Source: Inia geoffrensis (taxonomy: Eukaryota > Chordata > Mammalia > Artiodactyla > Iniidae). Taken from it: a stretch of 64,000 bases of DNA. Numbering within the stretch: position 1 is the first letter of the stretch; each line of letters starts with the position of its first letter. Below are positions 1 to 13,400 of this stretch, one piece after another. The DNA is taken from the NCBI GenBank assembly GCA_036417435.1, contig CM070904.1, positions 18,954,835 through 19,018,834 of the forward strand. The letters are read 5' to 3'. The notes beneath the pieces are model-generated. The model worked only from the letters and a program-made list of their open reading frames with translations. It was not told the DNA's origin and ran no database searches. The position numbers and the translations under genes were made by a program.

Positions 1-409
1 CTTCAACTGCAAGCAGATTGTGGCGCCTATTATTATATATATTTGATATTGCCCATCTTACCAGTTGCTAACCTCATTTTCTTATTTAGATAGTCGAGTG
101 AAATTAGGAAGTCAGAGGACTACAGATGGAATCAGAGTCTGGCTTTAGCTTTGAGTACAATGTGTACTGAATGAAGACTTCTAGACACTCAGCCATCTGC
201 TGCCTCCTAGCAGTAAGATCTAGCTCTAAGATCATGTGTCTATACTGCTTCTTTGAAATATAAATGCTAATAACTATACTTTTCACTTAACTACAAGTTC
301 TGAGAGATATCAAGAGATGTCCCTCCCTTAATAGAGACAAGTCATTCTCCAGTAGAATATGACTATCCAGTCAGTCTGTTTAAGTAACAGAAAACAGTTA
401 GACAAGCAG

Positions 410-620
410 TTAATTTACTTTGACCCAGCAATCTGCTTCTTAGTATATACTACATTAGGGGCACTCATGCACATATGCCCCAGGAGTCATATGCTAGAAT
501 ATTCTTGGTAGCATTGTTTGAAATAGTCAAAAAGTGTTCATCAACAGAAAAATGGATGAGTTGTGGTAAACTGTATTAGATTATCTGATAGCAGTAAAAA
601 TAAATGAACTTTGGATGCAT
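410..620 (+). mobile_element. L1 ORF2 3'-end fragment
   Basis: The text around 'gatagcagtaaaaataaatg' follows the L1 ORF2 end and 3'UTR pattern ('tcaacagaaaaatggatgag'). It is old and diverged, lies in a SLC35F5 intron, and is followed directly by a CA repeat. Confidence 0.5.

Positions 621-621
<1 letters not shown>

Positions 622-678
<57 letters not shown>
622..678 (+). repeat. (CA)n microsatellite
   Basis: About 28 perfect CA units. It is likely length-polymorphic. Confidence 0.98.
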
Positions 679-679
<1 letters not shown>

Positions 680-1407
680 CTTCATCAAAAGAGGTCCTAT
701 TTCTTATTCTCTAAATCAAAGTAGGCACAGTGTTGGGAATATAAGAATAACCTAGCCTAGACAAGCAAAAGGGAAAAAAGAAGAAAAAAAATCCTCATAG
801 CTGGAAAACTTCCTTCATTGTATTCAAAGTTATGAGGACTCTTTATATTATGTCTCAAAACTGAGAATTAGAGAAACAATCACAGTTAGCCAGTAAATTC
901 ACAATTTCTTGGACATTTAAAATTTTCCAAACTGAATATAACCTTTTGTCTATCGATCTGGCTAGTTCCATCCATCCCCTTAGGCATCACCTTGTTCAAT
1001 CGATTTCTCATCATGTTATATTCATCTGTACGTATTTTAATGTTTGAGAATTCCCCCCCGACCTAAATTTGATTTAGATAAGCTTAATAGAGTACTATCA
1101 GTGCTTGGATAAAGCAAATTTCAATGTTGATTTGATATTAAATTTACCCTAATTTTTAAAAAAGCCTGACCAGCGCTAATTTTTAACCAACTGTTGTTAA
1201 TTTCTTAAGGGAAATTGGATAGCAAAGATATTAGGTCTGATATAAATGTTTGTCTTCTTTTTGGGCCTGTGACTTTTCAGTACAAAGCAGATTTTAAAAC
1301 TTATGATAGTAGTATTTAGAGGGAGAAAAAAAGGAGGGGACTATAAGTTATAATGACAAATATAAAAAGTCATTTATTAGGTTTCACTTTATTTTCTATT
1401 TCTTTAG
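679..1407. other. SLC35F5 intron, AT-rich, no gene seen
   Basis: AT-rich single-copy-looking intron. I see no open frame, RNA gene or clear repeat. Confidence 0.6.
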
Positions 1408-1489
1408 TGGTTTTTGGCAAATTTGTCATATCAAGAAGCACTTTCAGACACAAAAGTTGCTATAGTTAATATTTTGTCCTCAACTTCTG
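1408..1489 (+). CDS. SLC35F5: SLC35F5 exon a (82 nt)
   Basis: The acceptor TTTCTTTAG precedes TGG and the donor is GTAAGA. It encodes [20 protein letters not shown] and then NILSSTS, in phase 0 at the start and phase 1 at the end. This is the loop and helix start of the EamA-like domain. Confidence 0.94.
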
Positions 1490-4400
1490 GTAAGAAATTT
1501 GTCTTCCAAATCTGTATTATAACTCAAGACCTATTTCTGATATATATGTGTACATATACATATATTTTTATCTTGTATTAAATTATTTCATTCTTTCTAA
1601 TGTATATTGGTATAACTACTATTTAATCTTTAAATTTTGTGCCATAGCCTTGTGCTATTTATATTCCTTCCAATACTTTACAGTATTTTTTATACAACAA
1701 TATATTAAAGTTTTATCGGCTGACTTTGTATTGTAGCTGTCTTTCCTTTCACATATTCTTTCTAAAGATCTTTTTTTTCAACGCTTTGGCTAAATGTAAT
1801 TGCTTATTTCATAACTATAATTTGCCCTTATGAAAGGTGTTTTATTTTTAAAATTGAATCACCTTCCAAATCTGGAAGATAAAAAAAGTATTTTTGAAGC
1901 TGTAAAAATAACTTTAGTTCACATGCTTGATTATGATGAGGTCAGAATGTTACTCTGAATGCTCAGTTTAACTCTCTTATTAGTTTTAAAATAAATAGGA
2001 CTGTACTTGATCTGTACTGTTGAAATAAACATGGTTTCATTTGGAGGCTGTTTTTATGTGTGATCTCTGAACATTTCGGCCTAGGTAACTGCAGTCTTAT
2101 TCTTAGTCATTTAAAAGTGACAAAAATTAGTTTAAAAGTTAGGTGTCTAATTAACTTATTTAAACAATCAAGTTGGTAATAAATAATTTTGACAGTATTT
2201 AAGCTAATGTATCTTTTTTTTTAATCCTTTTCTCTCCATAGGACTTTTTACCTTAATCCTTGCTGCAATGTTTCCAAGTAACAGTGGAGATAGATTTACT
2301 CTTTCTAAACTATTAGCTGTAATTTTAAGGTAAGAATATAGTGTAATAGCTAGTTTATTCTGCTTAAAAATGCAATGTTTAAAGCATTTCTGGTAATGAT
2401 AGATGATAATATATATTATAATATACTGTATAGGCAAAGATAGATGAGGATAAAAGGTTTTAAAGGGACATTATGCTACTCAGCTCTGCATCACATCCTT
2501 GACTAGTTTTTGAAACCTTCCTGGGGAGGGTAACTGGAGGAAGGACCCCAGAGCAGCTTTGGTTGCCGTTCATGCGACTGTGGACTGCTAAGTATTGTAC
2601 TGACATTCACGTTTAACTGCATGTTAATCCTCATAAGCTCCCAAGTTTGTTTCCTTTTCCTAAAACAAGTTCCCCTTTTCGTTTAGTTTTTAGTTTTCAC
2701 TTCTCCCACTTCTAGAAATCTAACCTGCAGTCTTCTCTGATTGTCTCAGCCTCAGTCTTTCAATTATTTCTGTATAAATTATCTGGCAATTTTGTATTAC
2801 TGTTTGTAATACAATACATAAGTATCATTAATGACTAATTTAAATCTTTTACTTTATTTAACTTTGTGTCCCTACGAGATTGTAAACCCTTGAAGGTCAG
2901 AACCTTGTTTTCTACTTCTGTGTGTCGTCAAAGGCCTAGCATAAAGCTTTGCTCACAGTCAGTACTCAAAAAAGACATGTTGGTTTGATGAAGCTGATGT
3001 TTTTGTGAGAGAAAATCAGAAATCAGAGAAGGTAGCAGAATAATTTACCAGAAAGATTAGTGTTTCTGAACTATCAGAGCTGGGTTTGAATCAGAGCTCT
3101 GCTTTTTGCCCCTGGGCACTTGCCCTAAACTCTCTGAGAGGATTTCCTAGATGACAAAATGATGATAATATCATCTACTACTTTGCAGTCTTGTTTTAAA
3201 GTTTGGAGAGATGTATGTAGAAAGTGATTATCGTAGAGACTGGCACTTGGCAATCACAGAAGTGGTGTTTCTCTCTTTTAGATATAAGGGTAACTTGACC
3301 ATGGTAGTTTCCATGGGCAATCTGGTTGAACCAACTAATTTACCATTTAGACTTTATGGACACTAGGAATTTATTCTTTTTGCATGATTGGCCCATGTTT
3401 TAGCCAAACATATTTTTTGCATTAGGGAAATACAGTATATTTGTTATAGGAAAGTGATGAGGTTTATCCAACTTTGTTCAAAATTCATGCCTATTTCTAA
3501 ATTTTCATTGTCTTAATAAAAAGTAGAAAGACACATAGAAATAGAAAGACGGTATAAGGCTGCATGAAGACAGGAACCGCATCTCTCTTGTTCATTGCTT
3601 AACCTGAAGTTTAGCTCAATAAGCAACAGTTGAATGAAGGAATAACCTCTTGATTTCTCTACATCCTTAATTTGGTCTTGTTTTTACATTAAAGTAATGG
3701 GATTAATGTAATTATTTAAATATTTAAGGATAGTTTTACCATTAATTTCGGTTCTACCAGTGAGAGTTAGTGCCATTGCTAGGTTTATATGGGTTTTGAT
3801 ATTTGTGCATTGCCAAAAAAGATTGGAAGAGGGATGACAAGTTGGTTAATTTTTTCCTAATTGAAAGGCAGAAGATAGCATAGCAGGTAAGAACACTGGA
3901 CTCTGGAAGTAGACTGCCTGCATTTCAATCCCAGCTGTGTGATTTTGGTCAAGTTACTTCATTTCTTTGTGCATTATGTATAATTTTCTCATGTGTAAAA
4001 TGGGAATGATAATAATAATACCTTCCTTATAAGGTAATATTGGGCATTTTATGTGGATTCAATGAGTGAATATAAATATAGCACTTATACTATACTGATA
4101 ATATTGTTAGATATTATTAATTAAATCATTAATTCTTTGATAGTTTTACCCAAAGTTGAGATTAGCCTTTATTACTTGTAAATAATTTTGATCTTTGAGG
4201 TTAGTCTTTTGAAGGAATCTATTATTTTACTTGTCAGTAATGACTGTTATTCTCATAGCATTGGAGGTGTTGTGCTGGTAAACCTGTCAGAGTCTGAAAA
4301 ATCTGCTGGAAGAGACCCAATAGGCAAGTATCTGAATCTGCATTCTTTCTGTTAGAGTATACAAGAAAAGTTCTGTGCATGTCAGCATGCATGTGCATGT

Positions 4401-7400
4401 CCACACACATGCGTGCATACACACACACAGGGGGAGCACTAACAAGGCCTTTTTTTTCTTTAACTTTTCCTTTGGAAATAATGTAAAAAAATTTTAAAAT
4501 ATTTCACAGAACTCTCATATAGCACTCCCCCAGATTCTCTTAACTATTTGCAATGTACATAACTACAGTACAGGTTTAAAAATCAGGAATTAACAGTGAT
4601 TACAATAATTTTTATTTAGTCTGAAGATCCTTTTCGAATTTCACCATTTTTTCCACTAATGTTCTTTTCCTTGTCCAACATCATTTGTTGCATTTAGTTG
4701 TCATGTTTCCTTAGTTTTCTTTAATCTGGAACTATCCCTCAGTCTTTTTTTGTCTTTCATAACTTTAATATTTTTGGAGGATACTGTCCACTTGTTTCGT
4801 AGAATGTCCTTCAGTCTGAGTTTATCTGATATTTCCTTATGGTTAAATTTATGTTGTGCATTTTTGGCAAGAACACCATGGAAGTGATATTGTGTCCTGA
4901 TAAGTACATCATATCAGAAGGCACATGATGTTGATTTGTCCCATTACTGGTGACAAATGGTGTCACCATTTAAAGTGGTGTGTCAGGTTGCTCCAGTGGA
5001 GTTACTGATTTTTCCCTTTGTAAGTAATAATCATCTTGTAAGAGATACTGAGACTATACATATATCCTATCCATCATGCTTGTACCTACCGGCTAATTTT
5101 GTCATTCACTTTTGATTCTTTCCTGAAACAGGTACTACTACAGTAAACACTTCATTTTTGATCCATTGTTTATATTTAACAAAAGAAGGGTAACCAGAAT
5201 CTAGCTTAACTGGTTTCCTTCTGGATACTTTCTTTATTTTTTATTTATTTATTTATTTTTAAAAATATTTATTTATTTATTTACTTGGCTGCGCTGGCTA
5301 TTAGTTGCAGCATGCAGGGTCTTAGTTGCGGCATGCGGAATCTTTAGTTGTGGCATGTGGGATGTTTAGTTGCAGCATGCGGGATCTAGCTCCCTGACCA
5401 GGTGTTGAACCTGGGCCCCCTGCAGTGGGAGCGTGGAGTCTTAACTGCTGGACCACCAGGGAAGTCCCTCCTTCTGGATACTTTCTTTAGACATTTAAAG
5501 TTTATCAAGTACAACAATGCTTTCTAAACTATTCTTGGTTACTGCCCAGGGAGCTGTGTCTTGAACTGCCTTACCTCTTTCTCACCCAGAGCAGATCTGT
5601 ATGTGTAAAACAATATATATATATATTTGTTGTGTGTTTGTGAGAGATTTTGTTGACAGGCTTTCCCTTTGCTTTTTAAAAATAGTTTAGTAGTAATAGT
5701 AATAATAAATAGATTTAATGAAACACCGGACTTTTGGATAATTGATTAAAGTATTGAATATGGTCACCTGGCAGATAGCACCTTATACAGCTGTTTTTAA
5801 AGGCTTACTTAAATGTTCTTGCGAGTTAATATATTAAAGAGAATCCATATTTATTATGCAGGTACTGTGAGCCCTACATTATGTTAGATATTTTAGAACA
5901 TTAAAAAGTATACATTATGTGTTTGCAGTTGTCAAGGAGTTTTTGATTTTAATCAATAATATATGATTAACAAAATGAAGCCCCTAGAGAATAAAATAAC
6001 ACTATATTTAACTATAGTATTACATTATCTAAAATAGATGACAAGAAGGATGGAAATTCAGTGGAGTAGAAAGAGGATGCTTGTTGGCAGTGGTGGGACT
6101 TTAACAGGGTCTTGAAAATGGTGGTAGAATGTATCTTAAAAATTATACATAGCAGTGGGGAGAACAATATAAACAACAGCTTAGGGAAGGAAGCATTGTT
6201 AAGTTGGCTGTGTCAGGTGTCATAATTGCTTATCTAGGGGACAATATGAAGTATGCATTTCAAAATTAAATACCAGAAAGTTGGTAATATAACATGTATA
6301 ACATTGGTTAGATCATTGAGGTGAATGTTTTTGCATTTATTTGTTTATACCTTAAACTCCTTCCTATATTCCTGGAGGCCATGGATAAGGTGGGTTATAC
6401 TTTATCTTTTCATATTTGAATACTAATTTCTTGAAATAGGAGCTGACTGTGTCAGATTTTAAATAAGTGTGTGATAAATGAGTTAATGAACAGATGCTTT
6501 CAATTATTATCTTGATTTTTACAGGCTCCATTTGGTCTCTTGTTGGAGCCATGCTCTATGCTGTCTATATTGTTATGATCAAGAGAAAAGTAGACAGAGA
6601 AGATAAATTGGATATTCCAATGTTCTTTGGTAAGACTGCGTTTAACTTGTGAGGCTATTTACTCTGAATGATTAACTTAGGGTTTTCATTTTTGTTTTTT
6701 GGAGGGAATAGGGAAGTCTTCCTCCCCACTCCCCCATATGATCCTTTAAAACCATTAGATTTTAAAGATTATGAAGTCCAATCTCAATGTTTTTGTCTTA
6801 CCTTGTTCTGCATAATTGTGCACCTGTGAGGAAACGCTCATTCCCTCAGTGTGAGGTAAAGAAATTCCTTCTAACACCTTTTTCAGATTAATGCCTTCAG
6901 CCTGTGAATCAGATATTTTCCTCACTGATGTGACAGGTTATGCTGTTATAAGCATGTGAGTGTATACCTGTTGTGTTATACATTTTGCCTTTTTTGAAGT
7001 GTAAGATTGGGGAAACTGCCCCAAAATGATACGTATAATACTGTTTCAGTCTATGTACTTGTTTTCACTAAAAATTGTAGGTCTTTTGAAGGTTTTCCAT
7101 TTGTACTTTATCTTTAAGACTCAGATTCTTTTATGACATAGATTTTCAGATTATCCAGTTATAGTTTCTGGCATCAATTCTTAATTTTGGTAAATGCCTA
7201 ATATGATTTATAAATTCTCCTTTGCCTGAAATCAGCTCAGTAAAGAACTTGTGATATCTAGGATTGCAAAAGAAGAGCACATTGACAAGATATCTTCCAA
7301 AAGATATCTGAATATCAATAGATAAAGAAGCATGGTGATGAGAATTCAAAGTGCAGCTTACAGGGAACCAGGAGACATGGACTCTAGCTGTTATAACTTC

Positions 7401-10400
7401 ATTTATCTCATACTCATCTGAAAATGAGAAGATTGGATTAGGTTAGTCACTGATTTACGGAGGATCCTGGGAAGGTTGGAAGGAGGTGGCATTGCACGTG
7501 TGAGTCTGGTTCTCAGACTCCTTTGCTGCTTCTGCTGGAGCAATTTTGCTTTGTTGGGTTTTTAGCATTATAATTTAATTTGTAGAAATGATTTTTCTGC
7601 TAAAAATAGTTTGTATATCTTCACCTAAAGATTGACAAAAATAAAACCTGGGTGATCACTCAAGTTCCTTTCAAGTAGAGAATTCAATAAGTATACTTTA
7701 AATAGGAAGATAATTTTAATGACGTCTTATTTTAAAGTCATAGAAAATTCCATCTGGAGTGGATTAAAGTGTTAATGTTTTACAGTGTTCTTTTTTAAGA
7801 TTGGCAGCTTTCAAGAAAAATTGCTTATTTACTCTTATTGGAGAGTAGTAACAGACATATAACTTGGTTAATCTTCATATGTGCCATGATGTGGAAAGCA
7901 ATATGAATTTGACATGGGCTTTAGAATAGATAGGATTGGAGAAGTAGTAGTTAGGGTTGGGACGTGGAGGGTTCTTTCGGCATTGGGATGTGAGCAGAGC
8001 ATAGCAGGGAACAGTGAGTAGATCCGTTGTGCTGGAGTGTTCGCTTTAGGGAAGAGCAGAAGTGCATGTGGCTGCCTTCTGGAGGGTCTAGAGAACAGGT
8101 GAAGTGATTTGGATCTTTTATCTCTAGATCCAAAAGTTGTTACTAAATGTGGGTTTTCATAGGTTTCATAGTTCAGGGAACAGAAAAGAGATTTAGTTCT
8201 TGATAATGCCAAATTTTGGTGTTTTAATTAGAACAACTTTTTAATACTATACAAGCCTTCTGTACGTGTGTTGTTTTGTTCCTTTTTATTTTTATCACTA
8301 GGTGTCTTAAGTTGGGTTTCCTAGAAGCAGGGTATGAGACGGGGATTTGGTGCGGGAGATCCATTGAAGGGGTGCTCTGCAGGAAAGACTGGCAAGGGCG
8401 TGAGAGGAGCAGAATAGAGAAGGGGAGAGAATCATGCGCGATCTCTGGTACAGTCGAGGCGTGGCCCAGCTCATTGCAGGTCCCTGGGCAGGGAGCACAG
8501 TGGGAGCAGGTAATGTGTCTAGGCACTCCTCAGAGCTGTCCTGGCCTACAGCCATTAGGATTCGGCTGCGCAGGGTGTGGAGTGGGGAGGGGTGGGAACT
8601 TCCTGGGAAAGGCAGACTTGGTCGCTGTCCAAGACAGTCCTTCAGAGAAGGCAGGTCCTGTGAGTCTTCAGCAACAGATGAGAGTAGGTGCTCCAGCCCT
8701 ATTAAGACTTAACTAGGCATCCTAAATACTAGTTTATTATTTAGCAGCAAATATAAAATACATACCTACTGTAATTTAATTTTCTTTTAGTAAAGCTCTG
8801 TAGTTACCTCTGGATCTCATAGTGGAATTGTGGTGTTAAACTGTATACAAAGTCCAATAAAAACTACTATAAAATTATAATATTTTTTTCTTTACATTCA
8901 CATGTTGTAGTCTTATATAAGCTTACGTTTCTATAATAATAATAGCTAGCCTTTATTAACTATTTACTCCATGCCATGTACTGTGCTATATTTTATGTTT
9001 GTCTAATCTTCCTAGTAACCTAATTAAATATTGTTTTACACTTATAGATTGGAAAGCTGAGGTTTACCAAGAAGTTGAGCATCTTGCCTAAAGTTTGTCT
9101 AAAGATTACAGTACTAGTGAATGGTAGAGCTGGGATTGGAACCCAGGGCAATCAGACTGCAGAGCACACACTTAACCACTAAATATTATAACCTTCCTTT
9201 ACACATAGTCCATGCTTAGTTCATACCTGAATAGCTATTGGTGTATGTGTGTAATCTCACAGACTAGCTTATGAGCTCTTGGGAAGGTGGGAAGCAAAAA
9301 TTTTACCTTTTTAGGGGACCCTCCTCCATTATTCCTAGCATAGCACGGGTACTTTAAACATAAATATGATTCGAATCAGAGAGTAAACCATCTAGTTCCT
9401 CTTAATAATTTAGGCTGAATACACACAAACATACACGTACCAGTTATTCCTTTAAGTTCTAGGACACTACGTTATTATAATCTGAAGTTAGCAACCCTTC
9501 TTTCTGAATTGTTCTAAGTGGTTTGTTCTGCAGTAGTTGCTCCATACAGTGGGATAGTTGAACCTTGAAGACTCAGTGATCACCAGTTGCTTGATAAAGT
9601 TTTTTCTTGTGTTGATCTCTCCGTAAGACTTACTTAAAAAAACAAAAGTAACAGAAATTTCAGTTAAGGAAAACTGTTGAAGCCCTTTGTGCAAAATCTA
9701 ATGTTTTCTGATTGTAGAGTTATAAGTTTGGAAAATTGAAATAAATCACAGTTACTAACTTTTCTCTCTTTTATACATGTTTAGGTTTTGTAGGTCTCTT
9801 TACTCTGCTGCTCTTATGGCCAGGTTTCTTTTTACTTCATTATACTGGATTTGAGGACTTTGAGTTTCCCAATAAAGTAGTATTAATGTGCATTATCATT
9901 AATGGCCTTATTGGAACAGTGCTCTCAGAGTTCCTGTGGTTGTGGTATGTACTGTTTATTACCCTATGATTTATTAGTTATGAGTTTATTGACTTTTGGC
10001 TAGTTTAAGCATTTCTATTTCTTCTGTCTTCTGATGGCCCCTCCTGTGCACCTTCCCACCCCACACACTTATAGCTTAATACAGTAACCCCATTAGAGCA
10101 GGAACTGTGTTTTGTTTTTTTAATTTCTGTGTACCCATTGCATAGAGTAGTGGCTTGCACATAGAAGGAGCTTTGCTGAACGAGTAAATGAATATGAATG
10201 ATCTGAATTTATAGAATGTTTTAGAAAGTAGAGTATTATGCTAATTAAAGGCATCATTATCTAATGGACAGTCACACTTAGGAGACGTGTATCCCATGTA
10301 TGAATACATGAATTCTAAGTGAGAATCTGGGGACTTTGCTTATTCAGGAGACTTTGGAATGTCTGTTTGGTTGCTCATAGACTTTTTTGTTTTGTTTATT

Positions 10401-13400
10401 CTCAGGACTTTTCATATGAGTGAGGCAGATATATAAACCCTAAGCTCTGATTAACTTGAGATTTTAACGTAGTTTGATATGTTGTAATATCAACTATGTT
10501 GATATATGATAATAATCTTAAAATAGTTTGACAGCAGTATCATATATGGAGTTTAAGAAAACTTCAAATAGAGAGCTTAATACTTACTCCTGTTTCCATC
10601 TAATACGAATTTAAAAAGAAACACAAATTGTACCTAAACTCCTAAATGTATTTTATTATATACCATTTAAGACTACTGACTAGTTTTCCCTTGCAAAAGA
10701 CTGCAACAAAAATAGCCTTTTCCATCAAGTCTTCCTTAATGCTCTGCCTACATTTCTCTCCCCTCTCCAATTAAGGAAATATCTCTATTTTCTTGATATC
10801 CTCTGTACTCACTCCCTTTCATGTAGTACTTAAAGATTTACTTTGTATGTAGTAATTTGTATAATTAAATTCCTTTGCTGATCTAAAACTCTTTGGTATC
10901 AAAATCTGCTCATTTTGTACAAATTATTTGAGGTGCTCTTTTTTTTTTAACCAAAAAGAATTATATATTTTATTTTATATATTAATATATACCATATGTC
11001 TCATTCTTTTGTCCTGTCACTTCTTTTGTTCTATCATTTCTCTTGCCTTTTTCCACTCTTGGTTCTGGGCAGATGAAACTGCTTACTGGTAGTGTTTTGA
11101 TTGAACTTAGTTGCACCATAAGGAATTGTTGATCTTAAACCATTTTAGATGGCAGTTTCATAGGGTTCAACCCAGTGAACCATATGCTTTAAACAAGTAT
11201 GCACTCACTGTATTTTAACAGAAGTTTGTATTCCCTACTTTTCGAAGTTTAGCTTAGATTAGAAAATTTCAAAGCAAGGAGTTTTTACCTATTTGAAAGA
11301 AATAATTTAAAAAAATTTTTGGATATTAGACGAGAGAAAGGTTTAGTATGGTTCGTATTACATTGAGACTCATAATAAACATGGACTATACCACAAATTT
11401 ACAAATATTAAAATATTCTTTATCGAGAGAGTTATTTTTAATAAATATATACACTAGAGTTTCATTATGTCAGCAGATTTTAATGTAGGCTTTGGGGTTG
11501 AATGAATATGAGTTGTGACATATGTAATCTCTCTATTATGTGAGCTTTCCTGAGTTTGCTCCCTTAGAAAATTTTGTAGTTAAAGAAATAAATAAATAAC
11601 ATGTTTTGAAATATTTTTATTCTTTTTGTATTTAACTTTTTTTAAATTAAGAGAGTAATACATACAAAAGTGTACAAAATGGATTACAGTGAAAAGGTAA
11701 TCTCCCTTCTGCCCCACATTTTCATTTCTTTCCCCCGGGGGCAACCACTATTAACTTCTAAGCCTTCTGCAAAATTGTCTGTATATACAGAAGTGTGTTA
11801 TCAGTCTCTTAATCGTCCCCCCTCCAATTTGTTTTATTTTTAACACGCAAACTATGGATATCATTCTATACACAAATTACTGTCTTGTAAATCTTTACAT
11901 ATCAGCCACTAGATTCATTTTTTTAAAGCCTATGTAGTACTCTAATCTGTTATGCTCCAATCTATTATGTAACATAATGCATAGAACATAATGTGTTTTA
12001 CCAGTTCCTTCTTGAGAGACATTTTAGTTTGTAGTCTTCTGCTTTGTAAATAATATGGTATTGAACATCCTCATATATGTTTTTGCATATACATGTAAGT
12101 ATTCTATAGGATAAATACTGAAAAGACTGAATCAAACGTGTAGACTTCTTTTTTTTTTTTTTTTTTTTTTTTTTTTGCGGTATGCGGGCCCCTCAGTGTT
12201 GTGGCCTCTCCCGCTGTGCAGCACAGGCTCCGGACACACAGGCCCAGTGGCCATGGCTCACAGGCCCAGCCGCTCCGCGGCACGTGGGATTCTCCCGGAC
12301 CGGGGCACGAACCCGTGTCCCCTGCATCGGCAGGCGGACTCTCAACCACTGCACCACCAGGGAAGCCCCAAATGTGTAGACTTTTGATTTTGAGAGAATT
12401 GCAAAGTTATTCCCTACAGAAGGAACACAATGTATATTCCCAACTGTGTATATGAGTGTTTATTGTTGACTAAACTGGACACTCAAGATCATATATTATG
12501 ATCAAAGCTATGTTTATCCTTACCTGGGGTGGATTTTTCAGGACCTCAAAAAGGTTTATTTTTCAGATATACTTCTACACTCAAGCATTTAAGAGTACTT
12601 ATGGTTACAACTCAAAAGCAGTAAGTTAGTCAGTAATGAAACAAACTTCATATCCCTTCAATTCTAGGTGTTGTTGGTAATTCAAAACAATTATAAGGAG
12701 CATATCTATGTGTTTTATACCTTTTTAGATCATTAAAAATAGTTAAATCAGAAGTCATAATCTTTGCATGTATGATGATTTCTTTCTAGGAAGGCAAGAT
12801 TATTGTATGTTTAACTATAAATAGACAACAAACTTCAGCATATATAATCAGGTGCTGAGTAGTATACTAAAGATTTAGAAGTGCAGTTGTGAATTTTTTG
12901 GAAATTAAAGATGTGTACTTGTCACTCATTGTTTATTGGAAAAAAAATTTTTTAAGTGCACTGTTAACTCCATATATTGTACTGCTAGAATAGATGTGAG
13001 ATTATCCACCTAGTCCTCTGTCTTAGCATTTCCTGGAGCATGTTGAATGAATAATAGATCAAATGGGGAATTCCCTGGTGGTCTGGTGGTTAGGACTCTG
13101 CGCTTCCACTGCAGGGGGCACAGGTTCGATCCCTGGTTAGGGAACTAAGATCCTGCGTGCCGCGTGCCTTGGCCAAAAAATAAATAAGTGAATTAATTAA
13201 TTAAAAAAAATAAATCAGATGTATTCAGCCATCAGCTAAATTGGGAAAAGCTGGTATAAGTCAAACAGGGTTTTTAATACTTCATCTCAGACTCAGTGTG
13301 ATTCTACGTTGCATTATAAATCTCTAAGAACATATGCTGCATTAAAAAAAATAAAAACAAGAGAATTCCCTGGTGGGCCAGTGGTTAGGACTCAGCACTT

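Noticed and set aside
622..678. CA run as a possible Z-DNA regulatory element
   Set aside because: A common microsatellite with no supporting context.
8276..8716. 146-codon + strand frame in an SLC35F5 intron
   Set aside because: The GC-rich block has overlapping frames on both strands with no domain and no splice support.
12104..12455. Repeated open frames reading ...[21 protein letters not shown]... or ...[18 protein letters not shown]...
   Set aside because: These are translations of CHR-like SINE copies in various frames (also at 19.7, 25.6, 26.4, 28.1, 30.2, 33.4, 43.9, 50.5, 54.8 and 61.5 kb), not genes.
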